Source of the DNA: Streptomyces dengpaensis
Lineage (GTDB): Bacteria; Actinomycetota; Actinomycetes; Streptomycetales; Streptomycetaceae
DNA length: 64,000 nucleotides
Assembly: GCF_002946835.1 (NCBI RefSeq)
Contig: NZ_CP026652.1
Location: 3,100,001 to 3,164,000, forward strand
Direction: 5' to 3'
The position numbers and the translations under genes are program-made. Positions 57,078-64,000 of this stretch are shown here, in pieces (the stretch's first letter is position 1; every line of letters starts with the position of its first letter). The notes beneath the pieces are model-generated. The model saw only the letters and a list, made by a program, of their open reading frames with translations, searched no databases and was not told where the DNA came from.

Positions 57078-59402
57078 CTAATCGCTCTTCCTCGGATCCA
57101 GCGGATCCTCCGGGATGTCGTCGGTCGGCGTCGGCACCGGAGCGGTCGGCTCCTTGGTCGGCGGCTCGGTCGTCGTCGGCTTGTCCGTCGGGGTGGGCGG
57201 GGCGCTGCTCGTCGGTGCCTCGGTCGTCGGTTCCTCGGTGGTCGGTTCCGACGACGAGGGGGTGCTGCTCGGCGTCCACGTGTACGTGGGCTTCTCGGTG
57301 GGCTCCACCGCCGCACCCGACGTGGTGTCCAGGTCGAACCTGGTGACCTTGCCCATCGCGTCGAAGGTGTACGCCGCCCAGATCTGGGCCGGGTAGCCGC
57401 CACCGTTGACCCGGCCGCCCTCGGCGGCGAGGCCCGTGGCGCCCCTCATCGAGACCTGGTTCTGGTTCTTCGCGTCCTCGCCGAACAGGCCGACCGAGGT
57501 GACCAGCTTCGGCGTGTAGCCGGTGAACCAGGCCGACTTGTTGTTGTCGGACGTACCCGTCTTGCCGGCGACCTGCTGGCCGTCACGGTCCGGGTTGTCC
57601 CGCACCGAGAACCTCGCCGTACCGTCGTCGACCACGCCGGTGAGCACCGAGGTGACCGTGTCGGCGGCCTCCCGGCTGATGACCTGCTCGCCGATCGGGT
57701 CCGGGAACTCGACCGTACGGTCCTTGTGTTCGGCCGATGCCACGAGGGCCGGGGTGACCTTCTTGCCGTGGTTGTCGAGCGTGGCGTAGACACCGGCCAT
57801 CTCCAGCGGGCTCGCGCCCATGGAGCCGAGGGTCTGCGCGGGAACCGCCTGAAGTCCCTTGGTGTCCATGCCGAGTTCGCCCGCGACCTTGAGAACCTCG
57901 TCCATGCCCACGTCCACGCCCATCTGCGCGAAGACGGAGTTGATGGACTTGTTCATCGCGGTCTGGACGGTGACGTCGCCGTACGAGCGGTCGTCCTCGT
58001 TCGGCGGCGCGAAGCCGATGTCGCTGCCCACGACCGGGCGCTTGCTCGTGCCGTCGTAGATCGTGTTCGCCGTGATCGGCCTGCCGCTCTGCGTCTCGGC
58101 CTGCTCCTCCAGGGCCGCCGCGAGGATCAGCGGCTTGAAGGTCGACGCGGCCTGGTAGTCACGGCGGGTCGCGTTGTTGTAGTAGTGCTTGAAGTAGTCC
58201 TGACCGCCGTACATCGCCACGACCTTGCCCGTCTTGGGATCGACGGACGCGGCACCGGCCTGGATGTTGGCGTCGACCTTGCGCTTCTCCGGGTCCAGCT
58301 TGCTGGTCAGCTGCGCCTTGACGGCCTTCTCCAGCTTGGCCTGCTTCTTCTTGTCGATGTTCAGCGTGATGGTCCAGCCGCCCGCCTCGACCCTGGCCTG
58401 GGCGTCGCTCAGGTCCTCGGCCGTGCCCTGGGCGACGAGCTGCTTGGCGAGCGCGTTCTCGGCGGCCTTCACCAGATAGCCGGTCTGCCCCTCCATGCCG
58501 GGCGCGCCCTTGGGCGGCTTGGGCACCGGGAACTTCATGGCCTCGCGCTCGGCGGCGTCCAGCCAGCCCTCCTCGACCATGTTGTCGAGGGTGTAGTTCC
58601 AGCGGGCCTTGACCAGCCGCTTGCCGGTGTCCGTGGCGACCGCCCAGTCGTACTGGCTCGGGGCCTGCAGCAGCGAGGCGAGATACGCGCCCTGCTCGAC
58701 CGTCAGGTCGCTCGCGTCGGCGCGGTAGTACGCCTGCGCCGCGGCCTGGATGCCGTACGCGTTGCGGCCGTAGTAGCTGGTGTTGATGTAGCCCGCGAGG
58801 ATGTCGTCCTTGGACTTCTGGCGGTCCACCTTCAACGAGATGACCAGTTCCTTCAGCTTGCGCGAGACGGTCTGGTCCTGGTTGAGGTAGTAGTTCTTGA
58901 CGTACTGCTGGGTGATCGTCGAACCACCCTGCTTGCCCTTGCCGGACAGGGTGTTGAGAACACCGCGGGCCGTGCCCTTGAGGTCGACGCCCGCGTCCTT
59001 GTAGAACGACTTGTTCTCGGCGGCGACGAAGGTCTTCTGGACGCCCTTGGGCACCTTGTCCAGGTCGACGAGCTCACGGTTGACCTCGCCCGTGCGGGCG
59101 AGCAGCGAGCCGTCGCTGTACTTGTAGATGTTGCTCTGCTGCTTCGCGGCCGCGTTGCCCTCGGGTATGTCGACGACCATGTAGAGCACGATGAAGGCGC
59201 CCATGCCGAGCAGGCAGAAGCCGAAGAACGTCCCAAGGATCGTCTTCCAGTTGACGAACCGGCGTATGCCGCTGCGGCGGGCCTTGCCCGCGGCCTTCCC
59301 GCCGACGCCCGTGGAGCCGACCACCGTCGCCCCGGACGAGCGCTTGGGCGCCGCGCGGCGGCCACGCGCCTGCCGCGCTCGTCTCTCTTCCGCTCGTCCC
59401 AT
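57078..59402 (-). CDS. Class A penicillin-binding protein (glycosyltransferase/transpeptidase)
   Basis: A 774-residue bifunctional enzyme that polymerises and cross-links peptidoglycan. A basic cytoplasmic tail (1-50) precedes one helix (ILGTFFGFCLLGMGAFIVLYM, about 55-75). The GT51 domain has VAAENKSFYKDAGVDLKG with catalytic Glu129 and GGSTITQQYVKNYYL. The transpeptidase has the nucleophile serine in AASTFKPL (about 420), the SxN motif SIN and KTG in VAGKTGTSDNN. The last 110 residues are a Pro/Thr/Ser/Glu-rich tail. Its upstream region is shared with the divergent PadR gene. Confidence 0.95.
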   Translation of the reverse strand: MGRAEERRARQARGRRAAPKRSSGATVVGSTGVGGKAAGKARRSGIRRFVNWKTILGTFFGFCLLGMGAFIVLYMVVDIPEGNAAAKQQSNIYKYSDGSLLARTGEVNRELVDLDKVPKGVQKTFVAAENKSFYKDAGVDLKGTARGVLNTLSGKGKQGGSTITQQYVKNYYLNQDQTVSRKLKELVISLKVDRQKSKDDILAGYINTSYYGRNAYGIQAAAQAYYRADASDLTVEQGAYLASLLQAPSQYDWAVATDTGKRLVKARWNYTLDNMVEEGWLDAAEREAMKFPVPKPPKGAPGMEGQTGYLVKAAENALAKQLVAQGTAEDLSDAQARVEAGGWTITLNIDKKKQAKLEKAVKAQLTSKLDPEKRKVDANIQAGAASVDPKTGKVVAMYGGQDYFKHYYNNATRRDYQAASTFKPLILAAALEEQAETQSGRPITANTIYDGTSKRPVVGSDIGFAPPNEDDRSYGDVTVQTAMNKSINSVFAQMGVDVGMDEVLKVAGELGMDTKGLQAVPAQTLGSMGASPLEMAGVYATLDNHGKKVTPALVASAEHKDRTVEFPDPIGEQVISREAADTVTSVLTGVVDDGTARFSVRDNPDRDGQQVAGKTGTSDNNKSAWFTGYTPKLVTSVGLFGEDAKNQNQVSMRGATGLAAEGGRVNGGGYPAQIWAAYTFDAMGKVTRFDLDTTSGAAVEPTEKPTYTWTPSSTPSSSEPTTEEPTTEAPTSSAPPTPTDKPTTTEPPTKEPTAPVPTPTDDIPEDPLDPRKSD

Positions 59403-59647
59403 GGGTCGATCCGCTCCGCTTCAGTCTCGTGGGCCACACCGGTTCATCGCTCAGGTCAGCTCAGCAAGCTAACACCGCGCGCCATGACATCTATGACAAA
59501 GGGCAGCTGATCCGGCCTTTTCCGGACGTGACATCAAGCACGTACTGCGCCCCCACCTCAATGAAACCGACGAGCGAAAGGGGTGGAAGGTTGCCGCGAT
59601 GCATCAGATGTGAGCGGTTGGACACCCTGCACGGGCACGCATACGCG
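59403..59647. promoter_or_regulatory. Divergent spacer between the penicillin-binding protein and PadR genes
   Basis: No gene is supported. The 300-base spacer runs from the PBP start to the PadR start; its plus-strand end carries the operator array at 59648-59696. No clear promoter for the PBP gene was found. Confidence 0.4.
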
Positions 59648-59697
59648 CCACGTATACATGGCACGTATACACGCCATGTATACGTGGTGTGTATAGT
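59648..59697 (+). promoter_or_regulatory. PadR operator array: inverted repeat and four GTATA cores at 13-bp steps
   Basis: A perfect 15-bp inverted repeat (59648-59662 and 59673-59687, CCACGTATACATGGC and its complement) has a 10-base spacer that itself holds GTATAC. The cores GTATAC, GTATAC, GTATAC and GTATAG begin at 59652, 59665, 59678 and 59691, an exact 13-bp step. The last core overlaps TATAGT, a likely -10 element eight bases before the PadR ATG. The array is a strong candidate for PadR self-repression. Confidence 0.85.
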
Positions 59698-59705
59698 GGT
59701 GTGTC

Positions 59706-60233
59706 ATGTCCATCGGTCACACCCTCCTAGGGCTCCTGGAGTCCGGGCCACGCCACGGTTACGACCTGAAGCGGGCCTTCGACGAGAAGTTCGGTCATGA
59801 CCGGCCGCTGCACTACGGCCAGGTCTACTCGACGATGTCGCGGCTACTGAAGAACGGGCTCGTCGAGGTCGACGGGATAGAGGCGGGCGACGGGCCCGAG
59901 CGGAAGCGGTACGCGATCACCGAGGCCGGGATCACCGACGTACAGCAGTGGCTCGCGACGCCGGAGAAGCCCGAGCCGTATCTGCAGTCGACGCTGTACA
60001 CCAAGGTCGTCCTCGCGCTGCTCACGCGGCGCGACGCGAGCGAGATCCTCGACACCCAGCGCTCGGAGCATCTGCGCATGATGCGCATGCTGACCGAGCG
60101 CAAGCGCAAGGGCGATCTCGCGGACCAGCTGATCTGCGACCACGCCCTCTTCCACCTCGAGGCCGATCTGCGGTGGCTGGAACTCACCGCCGCGCGTCTC
60201 GACAAACTCGCCGAGGCGGTGACCGCTCGATGA
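59706..60233 (+). CDS. PadR family transcriptional regulator
   Basis: A 175-residue repressor. The winged helix covers about 1-80 (MSIGHTLLGLLESGPRHGYD, then YGQVYSTMSRLLKNGLVEVD and ERKRYAITEAG). The C-terminal helical dimerisation domain follows (LYTKVVLALLTRRDASEIL, ERKRKGDLADQLICDHALFH). It overlaps the next gene by four bases (ATGA), forming an operon with an ABC exporter. It probably represses this operon through the repeat array just upstream and is released by the exporter's substrate. No ribosome site is seen, consistent with a leaderless mRNA. Confidence 0.93.
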   Translation: MSIGHTLLGLLESGPRHGYDLKRAFDEKFGHDRPLHYGQVYSTMSRLLKNGLVEVDGIEAGDGPERKRYAITEAGITDVQQWLATPEKPEPYLQSTLYTKVVLALLTRRDASEILDTQRSEHLRMMRMLTERKRKGDLADQLICDHALFHLEADLRWLELTAARLDKLAEAVTAR

Positions 60234-60916
60234 CTCCCCTCGGTTCCCTGCTCACCGCGTCGGAGCTGCACAAGACGTACGGACCGACGACCGCTCTGGA
60301 CGGCGCCGAGTTCTCCATCCACCCCGGCGAGGTCGTCGCCGTGATGGGCCCCTCCGGCTCGGGCAAGTCCACGCTGCTGCACTGCCTCGCCGGGATCGTC
60401 ACACCCGACTCGGGCTCGATCATGTACGACGGCCGCGAGATGGCGACCATGAACGACGCTCGGCGCAGTGCGCTGCGCCGCAGCGAGTTCGGGTTCGTCT
60501 TCCAGTTCGGGCAGCTCGTCCCGGAGTTGACCTGTGTCGAGAATGTCGCGCTGCCGCTGCGGCTGAACGGGACGGGGCGCAGAGAAGCCGAGCGCACCGC
60601 CCTGTCGTGGATGGAGCGGCTGGAGGTCGACGACCTCAAAGGCAAGCGGCCCGGCGAGGTCTCCGGCGGCCAGGGGCAGCGCGTGGCCGTGGCCCGCTCC
60701 CTGGTCACCAGCCCGCGCGTGCTGTTCGCCGACGAGCCGACCGGCGCGCTCGACTCGCTCAACGGCGAGCGCGTGATGGAACTGCTGACGGACGCGGCGA
60801 GGTCCACCAACGCGGCCGTCGTCCTGGTCACGCACGAGGCGCGGGTGGCCGCGTACTCGGACCGCGAGATCGTCGTACGCGACGGCAGGTCCCGGGACAT
60901 GGAGCGGATCGCATGA
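60230..60916 (+). CDS. ABC exporter ATP-binding protein (LolD/MacB type)
   Basis: A 228-residue ATPase. Walker A is GPSGSGKS (about 40-47), the Q-loop is FQFGQL, the signature is VSGGQGQRVAVARS (note G for the usual Q/R after SGGQ), Walker B is VLFADEPTGALD and the switch histidine is in VTHEARVA. It is translationally coupled to both neighbours: ATGA overlaps with PadR and with the permease. It energises the FtsX-type permease of the same operon; substrate is likely a drug or peptide. Confidence 0.93.
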   Translation: MTPLGSLLTASELHKTYGPTTALDGAEFSIHPGEVVAVMGPSGSGKSTLLHCLAGIVTPDSGSIMYDGREMATMNDARRSALRRSEFGFVFQFGQLVPELTCVENVALPLRLNGTGRREAERTALSWMERLEVDDLKGKRPGEVSGGQGQRVAVARSLVTSPRVLFADEPTGALDSLNGERVMELLTDAARSTNAAVVLVTHEARVAAYSDREIVVRDGRSRDMERIA

Positions 60917-63240
60917 CCAAGTGGTCCAGAGACCTGGCCATGGGCGTCAAGTTCGCGATGACCGGGGGCCGGGAGGCCTGGGTGCGGGTCACCCTCACCG
61001 CCTTCGGGGTCGGCCTCGGGGTGGCGCTGCTGCTGCTCACCACGGCGATACCGAGCGCACTGGCGAACCGGAACGACCGTGGACGCGACCGCGACGACTG
61101 GATGTTCAGCGGGGAGGTCATGGAGCGGTCGGACCGCACGCTGATCCTCGGCAGGGTGGACACCACCTTCCACGACCAGGACATACGCGGACGACTGCTG
61201 CAGCCCGAAGGCGACCGGGCACCGCTGCCGCCGGGGGTGGAGCAGTTCCCCGCGGCCGGTGACATGGTCGTCTCGCCCGCCCTCGGCCGGATGCTGAAGT
61301 CCTCCGACGGGACGCTGCTGCGCGAGCGGCTGCCCTACCGCGTCACCGGGACGATCGCCGACGTCGGACTCATCGATCCGCACGAACTCTCCTACTACGC
61401 GGGCACCAAGGACCTGAACGCGACCTCGGAGTCGGCCGGCGGGGTCGATCGCATCGACGCCTTCGGGTCCACCTCCCCGCCCGAGCGGTTGGACCCCATC
61501 CTGCTCCTGCTCGTGCTGATCGTCTTCGTGGTGCTGCTGATGCCGGTCGGCGTCTTCATCGCCGCGGCCGTACGCTTCGGCGGCGAGCGGCGCGACCGCA
61601 GGCTGGCGGCGCTCAGGCTGATCGGCGCGGACGGCCGGATGACCCGGCGGATCGCCGCCGGTGAGGCGCTGGCCGGAGCGCTGCTCGGGCTGCTGCTCGG
61701 CGCCGGGTTCTTCCTGATGGGACGTCAACTCGTGGGCATGGTCTCGGTGTTCGGGATGAGCGTCTACCCCGGCGACCTCACCCCGACGCCCGCCCTGGTG
61801 GTCCTGGTGGCCCTCGCCGTCCCGGCCGCCGCCGTCGCGGTGACGCTCTTCGCGCTGCGCGGTGTCGTCATCGAGCCGCTCGGGGTCGTCCGGGCGGCCC
61901 GGCCCCCGCGGCGCCGGCTGTGGTGGCGGCTGCTGCTGCCGCTGGCCGGACTCGCCATGCTGTACCCGATGATCGGGCAGGGGCGGGACAACGGGCAGTT
62001 CAACGAGTACCTGGTCGTCGGCGGTGTCGTGCTCCTGCTCGTCGGGGTCACCGCGCTGCTGCCCTGGCTCGTCGAGGCGGTCGTCGCCCGGCTGAACTCC
62101 GGTGGCGTCTCCTGGCAACTGGCCGTCCGCAGGCTCCAGTTGAGCAGCGGCACCGCGGCCCGCATGGTCAACGGCATCGCGGTGGCGGTGGCCGGGGCGA
62201 TCGCCCTGCAGATGCTGTTCGCCGGCGTCGACGACGACTACACCAAGGCCAGCGCGAACGACCTCACCCGGGCGCAGATGTCACTGGACGTACCGGAGAA
62301 GGTCACCGCTGCCGAGGCCGTCCAGGCCCTGTCACGGACCAGGGGCGTCACGGACACGACGACCCTGTCGACGGCCTCGCTGGGCAACGGGCGCGACGAA
62401 CCGGAGCAGTACGCCAGTGTGACCGTCGGCGACTGCGCGGCCCTGCGTGAGGCGGCGAAGCTGCCGTCGTGCAGCGACGGCGACGTCTTCGCCGTACGGA
62501 ACGCCCCGTACGACGAGTACACGGAGCAGCTGAGCAAGGCCGGCGCGTCGCTGTACATCGACCCGTCCTCCGGCAGCGACGAAAAGGGCCGGGAGATCGC
62601 CTGGACGGTACCGAAGGACATCAAGCGGGCGGACGCTCATAAGGATCCGCAGGGCAACGAGCGCGGCGGCTTCCTGTTCACTCCCGGCGCCCTGCCCAAG
62701 GGGGCGGCGTCGGCCGCGTCCGCGACCGTCTACCTCTCCCTCGACGCGTCGGTGCCGGAGGCCCGCGAGTTCGTCCGCAACGCCGCGGCGAAGCTCGATC
62801 CGCTCGCCCATCCCCAGACCTGGTCGGCGACCGAGCAGTCCAATCGCTTCACCTCCATCCGCACCGGCCTGTTCGTCGGCGCGACCTGCGTGCTGATCCT
62901 CATCGGCGCGAGCCTGCTCGTCTCCCAGCTGGAGCAGCTGCGCGAGCGCAAGAAGCTGCTGTCGTCCCTGGTCGCCTTCGGCACCCGGCGCCGCACGCTG
63001 AGCCTGTCCGTGCTGTGGCAGACCGCCATCCCGATCGCCCTGGGACTCATCCTGGCCACGGCCGTGGGTCTGTCCCTAGGCACGGTCCTGCTGAAGATGA
63101 CCAACACCCCGGTGGGCGTGGACTGGGCGAGCGTGCTGTCGATGACCGGCATCGGCGCGGGAGTCGTGGTGCTGGTGACAGCGCTCAGCCTGCCGCCGCT
63201 GATCCGACTGATGCGGCCGGACGGGCTGCGTACGGAGTAG
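60913..63240 (+). CDS. FtsX-like ABC permease
   Basis: A 775-residue membrane protein with two FtsX domains. A first helix (VTLTAFGVGLGVALLLLTTAI) is followed by a large outside loop (about 50-190), a bundle of helices near 195-400 (LLLLVLIVFVVLLMPVGVFI, AGEALAGALLGLLLGAGFFL), a second outside loop with the CAALREAAKLPSC cysteine pair, and a final bundle (FVGATCVLILIGASLLVSQL, IALGLILATAVGLSLGTVLL). It may pull substances out of the membrane or act as a drug-sensing module, as FtsX-type pumps controlled by PadR do. Substrate is unknown. Confidence 0.9.
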   Translation: MTKWSRDLAMGVKFAMTGGREAWVRVTLTAFGVGLGVALLLLTTAIPSALANRNDRGRDRDDWMFSGEVMERSDRTLILGRVDTTFHDQDIRGRLLQPEGDRAPLPPGVEQFPAAGDMVVSPALGRMLKSSDGTLLRERLPYRVTGTIADVGLIDPHELSYYAGTKDLNATSESAGGVDRIDAFGSTSPPERLDPILLLLVLIVFVVLLMPVGVFIAAAVRFGGERRDRRLAALRLIGADGRMTRRIAAGEALAGALLGLLLGAGFFLMGRQLVGMVSVFGMSVYPGDLTPTPALVVLVALAVPAAAVAVTLFALRGVVIEPLGVVRAARPPRRRLWWRLLLPLAGLAMLYPMIGQGRDNGQFNEYLVVGGVVLLLVGVTALLPWLVEAVVARLNSGGVSWQLAVRRLQLSSGTAARMVNGIAVAVAGAIALQMLFAGVDDDYTKASANDLTRAQMSLDVPEKVTAAEAVQALSRTRGVTDTTTLSTASLGNGRDEPEQYASVTVGDCAALREAAKLPSCSDGDVFAVRNAPYDEYTEQLSKAGASLYIDPSSGSDEKGREIAWTVPKDIKRADAHKDPQGNERGGFLFTPGALPKGAASAASATVYLSLDASVPEAREFVRNAAAKLDPLAHPQTWSATEQSNRFTSIRTGLFVGATCVLILIGASLLVSQLEQLRERKKLLSSLVAFGTRRRTLSLSVLWQTAIPIALGLILATAVGLSLGTVLLKMTNTPVGVDWASVLSMTGIGAGVVVLVTALSLPPLIRLMRPDGLRTE

Positions 63241-63244
63241 TCCC

Positions 63245-63271
63245 CGAGGCTCCGGAATCCCTGGAGCCTCG
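63245..63271. terminator. Terminator between convergent permease and OxyR genes
   Basis: CGAGGCTCC (63245-63253) pairs with GGAGCCTCG (63263-63271). Part of the same stem sequence recurs inverted at about 63281-63293. There is no T-run, so it may act weakly in both directions. Confidence 0.6.
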
Positions 63272-63293
63272 AAACCCCTGGAGCCCCCGAGGC

Positions 63294-64000
63294 TCACAAC
63301 ACCCGTACGGGCAACGGCCGCAGCGCTTCTCTCAGCGCTGCGGCCAGTTCCTCGTACTCCGCGCGGCGCGCCGCGCCCGCCCGCATGGCGAGGGCGATGC
63401 GGCGGGTCGGTGCCGGGTCCGCGAAGTAGCCGGTGAGGAGCTGGTTGCTGCGGGTCGTCTCGACCTTGACCGCGGTACGCGGGAGGAGGGTCACGCCGAG
63501 ACCGCCCGCGACGAGCTGGACGAGGGTGGACAGGCCCGCGGCGGTGGTGGTGACGGGCGCGTCGGCGCGGCCCGCCTCCCGGCAGATGTCCAGGGCCTGG
63601 TCCCGCAGACAGTGCCCCTCGTCGAGCAGCAGCAGATTCAGCTCCCTCAGGGCCTCGCGCGGGATCCCCTCTCTGCCGCCCAGCCAATGGTCCAGCGGGG
63701 TGACGAGGACGAAGTCCTCGTCGAACAGCGGGAGTTCGACCACGCCGGGCACTCCGAGCGGGACCGCGAGCAGCAGCAGGTCGAGGCGGCCGGAGGTCAG
63801 CCCTTCGAGCAGGTTCGCGGTCTGTTCCTCGTGCACCTGGAGGTCGAGGTCCGGGTAGCGGTCGTGGCAGAGGCGCAGGACGGTGGGCAGGAGGTACGGC
63901 GCCACGGTCGGGATGACACCGAGGCGCAGGGCCCCGGTGAAGGGCGCGCGCACGGCCTCGGCCTCCTCCATGAGCGCCCCGACTTCCTCCAGCACCGCCT
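63294..64000 (-). CDS. oxyR: OxyR-type LysR family peroxide sensor, 3' part
   Basis: The gene leaves the window at its 5' end, so the DNA-binding helix-turn-helix is missing and about 235 residues of the effector domain are seen. The motif EGHCLRDQALDIC matches the peroxide-sensing cysteine pair of OxyR; the first cysteine is the peroxidatic one and the second its disulfide partner. Other family blocks are LGVIPTVAPYLLPTVLRL and LTGYFADPAPTRRIALAMRAG. OxyR usually regulates alkyl hydroperoxide reductase genes; those would be just outside the window if the S. coelicolor order holds. Confidence 0.93.
   Translation of the reverse strand, partial: AVLEEVGALMEEAEAVRAPFTGALRLGVIPTVAPYLLPTVLRLCHDRYPDLDLQVHEEQTANLLEGLTSGRLDLLLLAVPLGVPGVVELPLFDEDFVLVTPLDHWLGGREGIPREALRELNLLLLDEGHCLRDQALDICREAGRADAPVTTTAAGLSTLVQLVAGGLGVTLLPRTAVKVETTRSNQLLTGYFADPAPTRRIALAMRAGAARRAEYEELAAALREALRPLPVRVL

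Overview
The window is chromosomal DNA from a Streptomyces (or very close relative). Base composition is very GC-rich with strong third-position G/C, GTG starts are common, and typical families are present: WhiB-like protein, SpoIIE-type phosphatases fused to anti-sigma kinase domains, BldK-type peptide importer, polyphosphate glucokinase, actinobacterial fumarases, DUF1707, DUF4245, DUF6542 and DUF6879. Gene order resembles, from memory, the core region of S. coelicolor around SCO5030-SCO5121. No tRNA, rRNA, CRISPR array, prophage or recognisable antibiotic cluster was seen.

Layout. 1-6 kb: 3' end of an oligopeptide ABC ATPase gene, then a run of small accessory genes (HATPase, DUF899, GNAT, HSL esterase, VOC, DinB, methyltransferase). 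6-12.8 kb: minus-strand five-gene peptide importer with the order permease, lipoprotein, permease, ATPase, ATPase, which is the bldKABCDE arrangement; it has a possible leader peptide and a strong hairpin after the lipoprotein gene. 12.8-17.5 kb: typA with a clear terminator, a repeat-filled gap, and a peptide-binding lipoprotein carrying a long disordered insertion. 17.8-21.7 kb: small coiled-coil protein plus a membrane anchor, flavoprotein and iron-sulfur protein of a succinate dehydrogenase/fumarate reductase. 21.7-31.6 kb: GH18-like membrane enzyme, a membrane coiled-coil gene with two TTA codons, a PAS-GAF-PP2C-HATPase regulator, a lone HATPase, NUDIX, SPOR-like, GntR and DUF4190 proteins. 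31.7-35.5 kb: a serpin next to a secreted subtilase, then a threonine synthase stub broken next to an IS701-type remnant. 35.5-40.2 kb: PHP-type secreted phosphoesterase and a Streptomyces-type HTH/DUF6879/small-protein cassette. 40.5-54.3 kb: conserved core (ychF, ppgK, ispH, xseA-xseB, nitroreductase, glpX, whiB-like, DUF1707, class I and class II fumarases, DUF402). 54.5-64 kb: GAF-PP2C-HATPase regulator, class A penicillin-binding protein, PadR-ABC-FtsX operon, and the 3' part of oxyR.

Themes. Central carbon metabolism (succinate dehydrogenase, two fumarases, GlpX, PpgK), peptide uptake tied to development (BldK, second binding protein), partner-switching signalling (two fused PP2C-anti-sigma proteins and two free HATPases), and envelope or extracellular proteolysis control. 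The most interesting unexplained signals are the PadR-gene operator made of four GTATA cores at an exact 13-bp step, an 11-bp seven-unit repeat between ychF and its divergent neighbour, the bldK leader ORF, the adjacent serpin/subtilase pair, and the double-TTA membrane protein.
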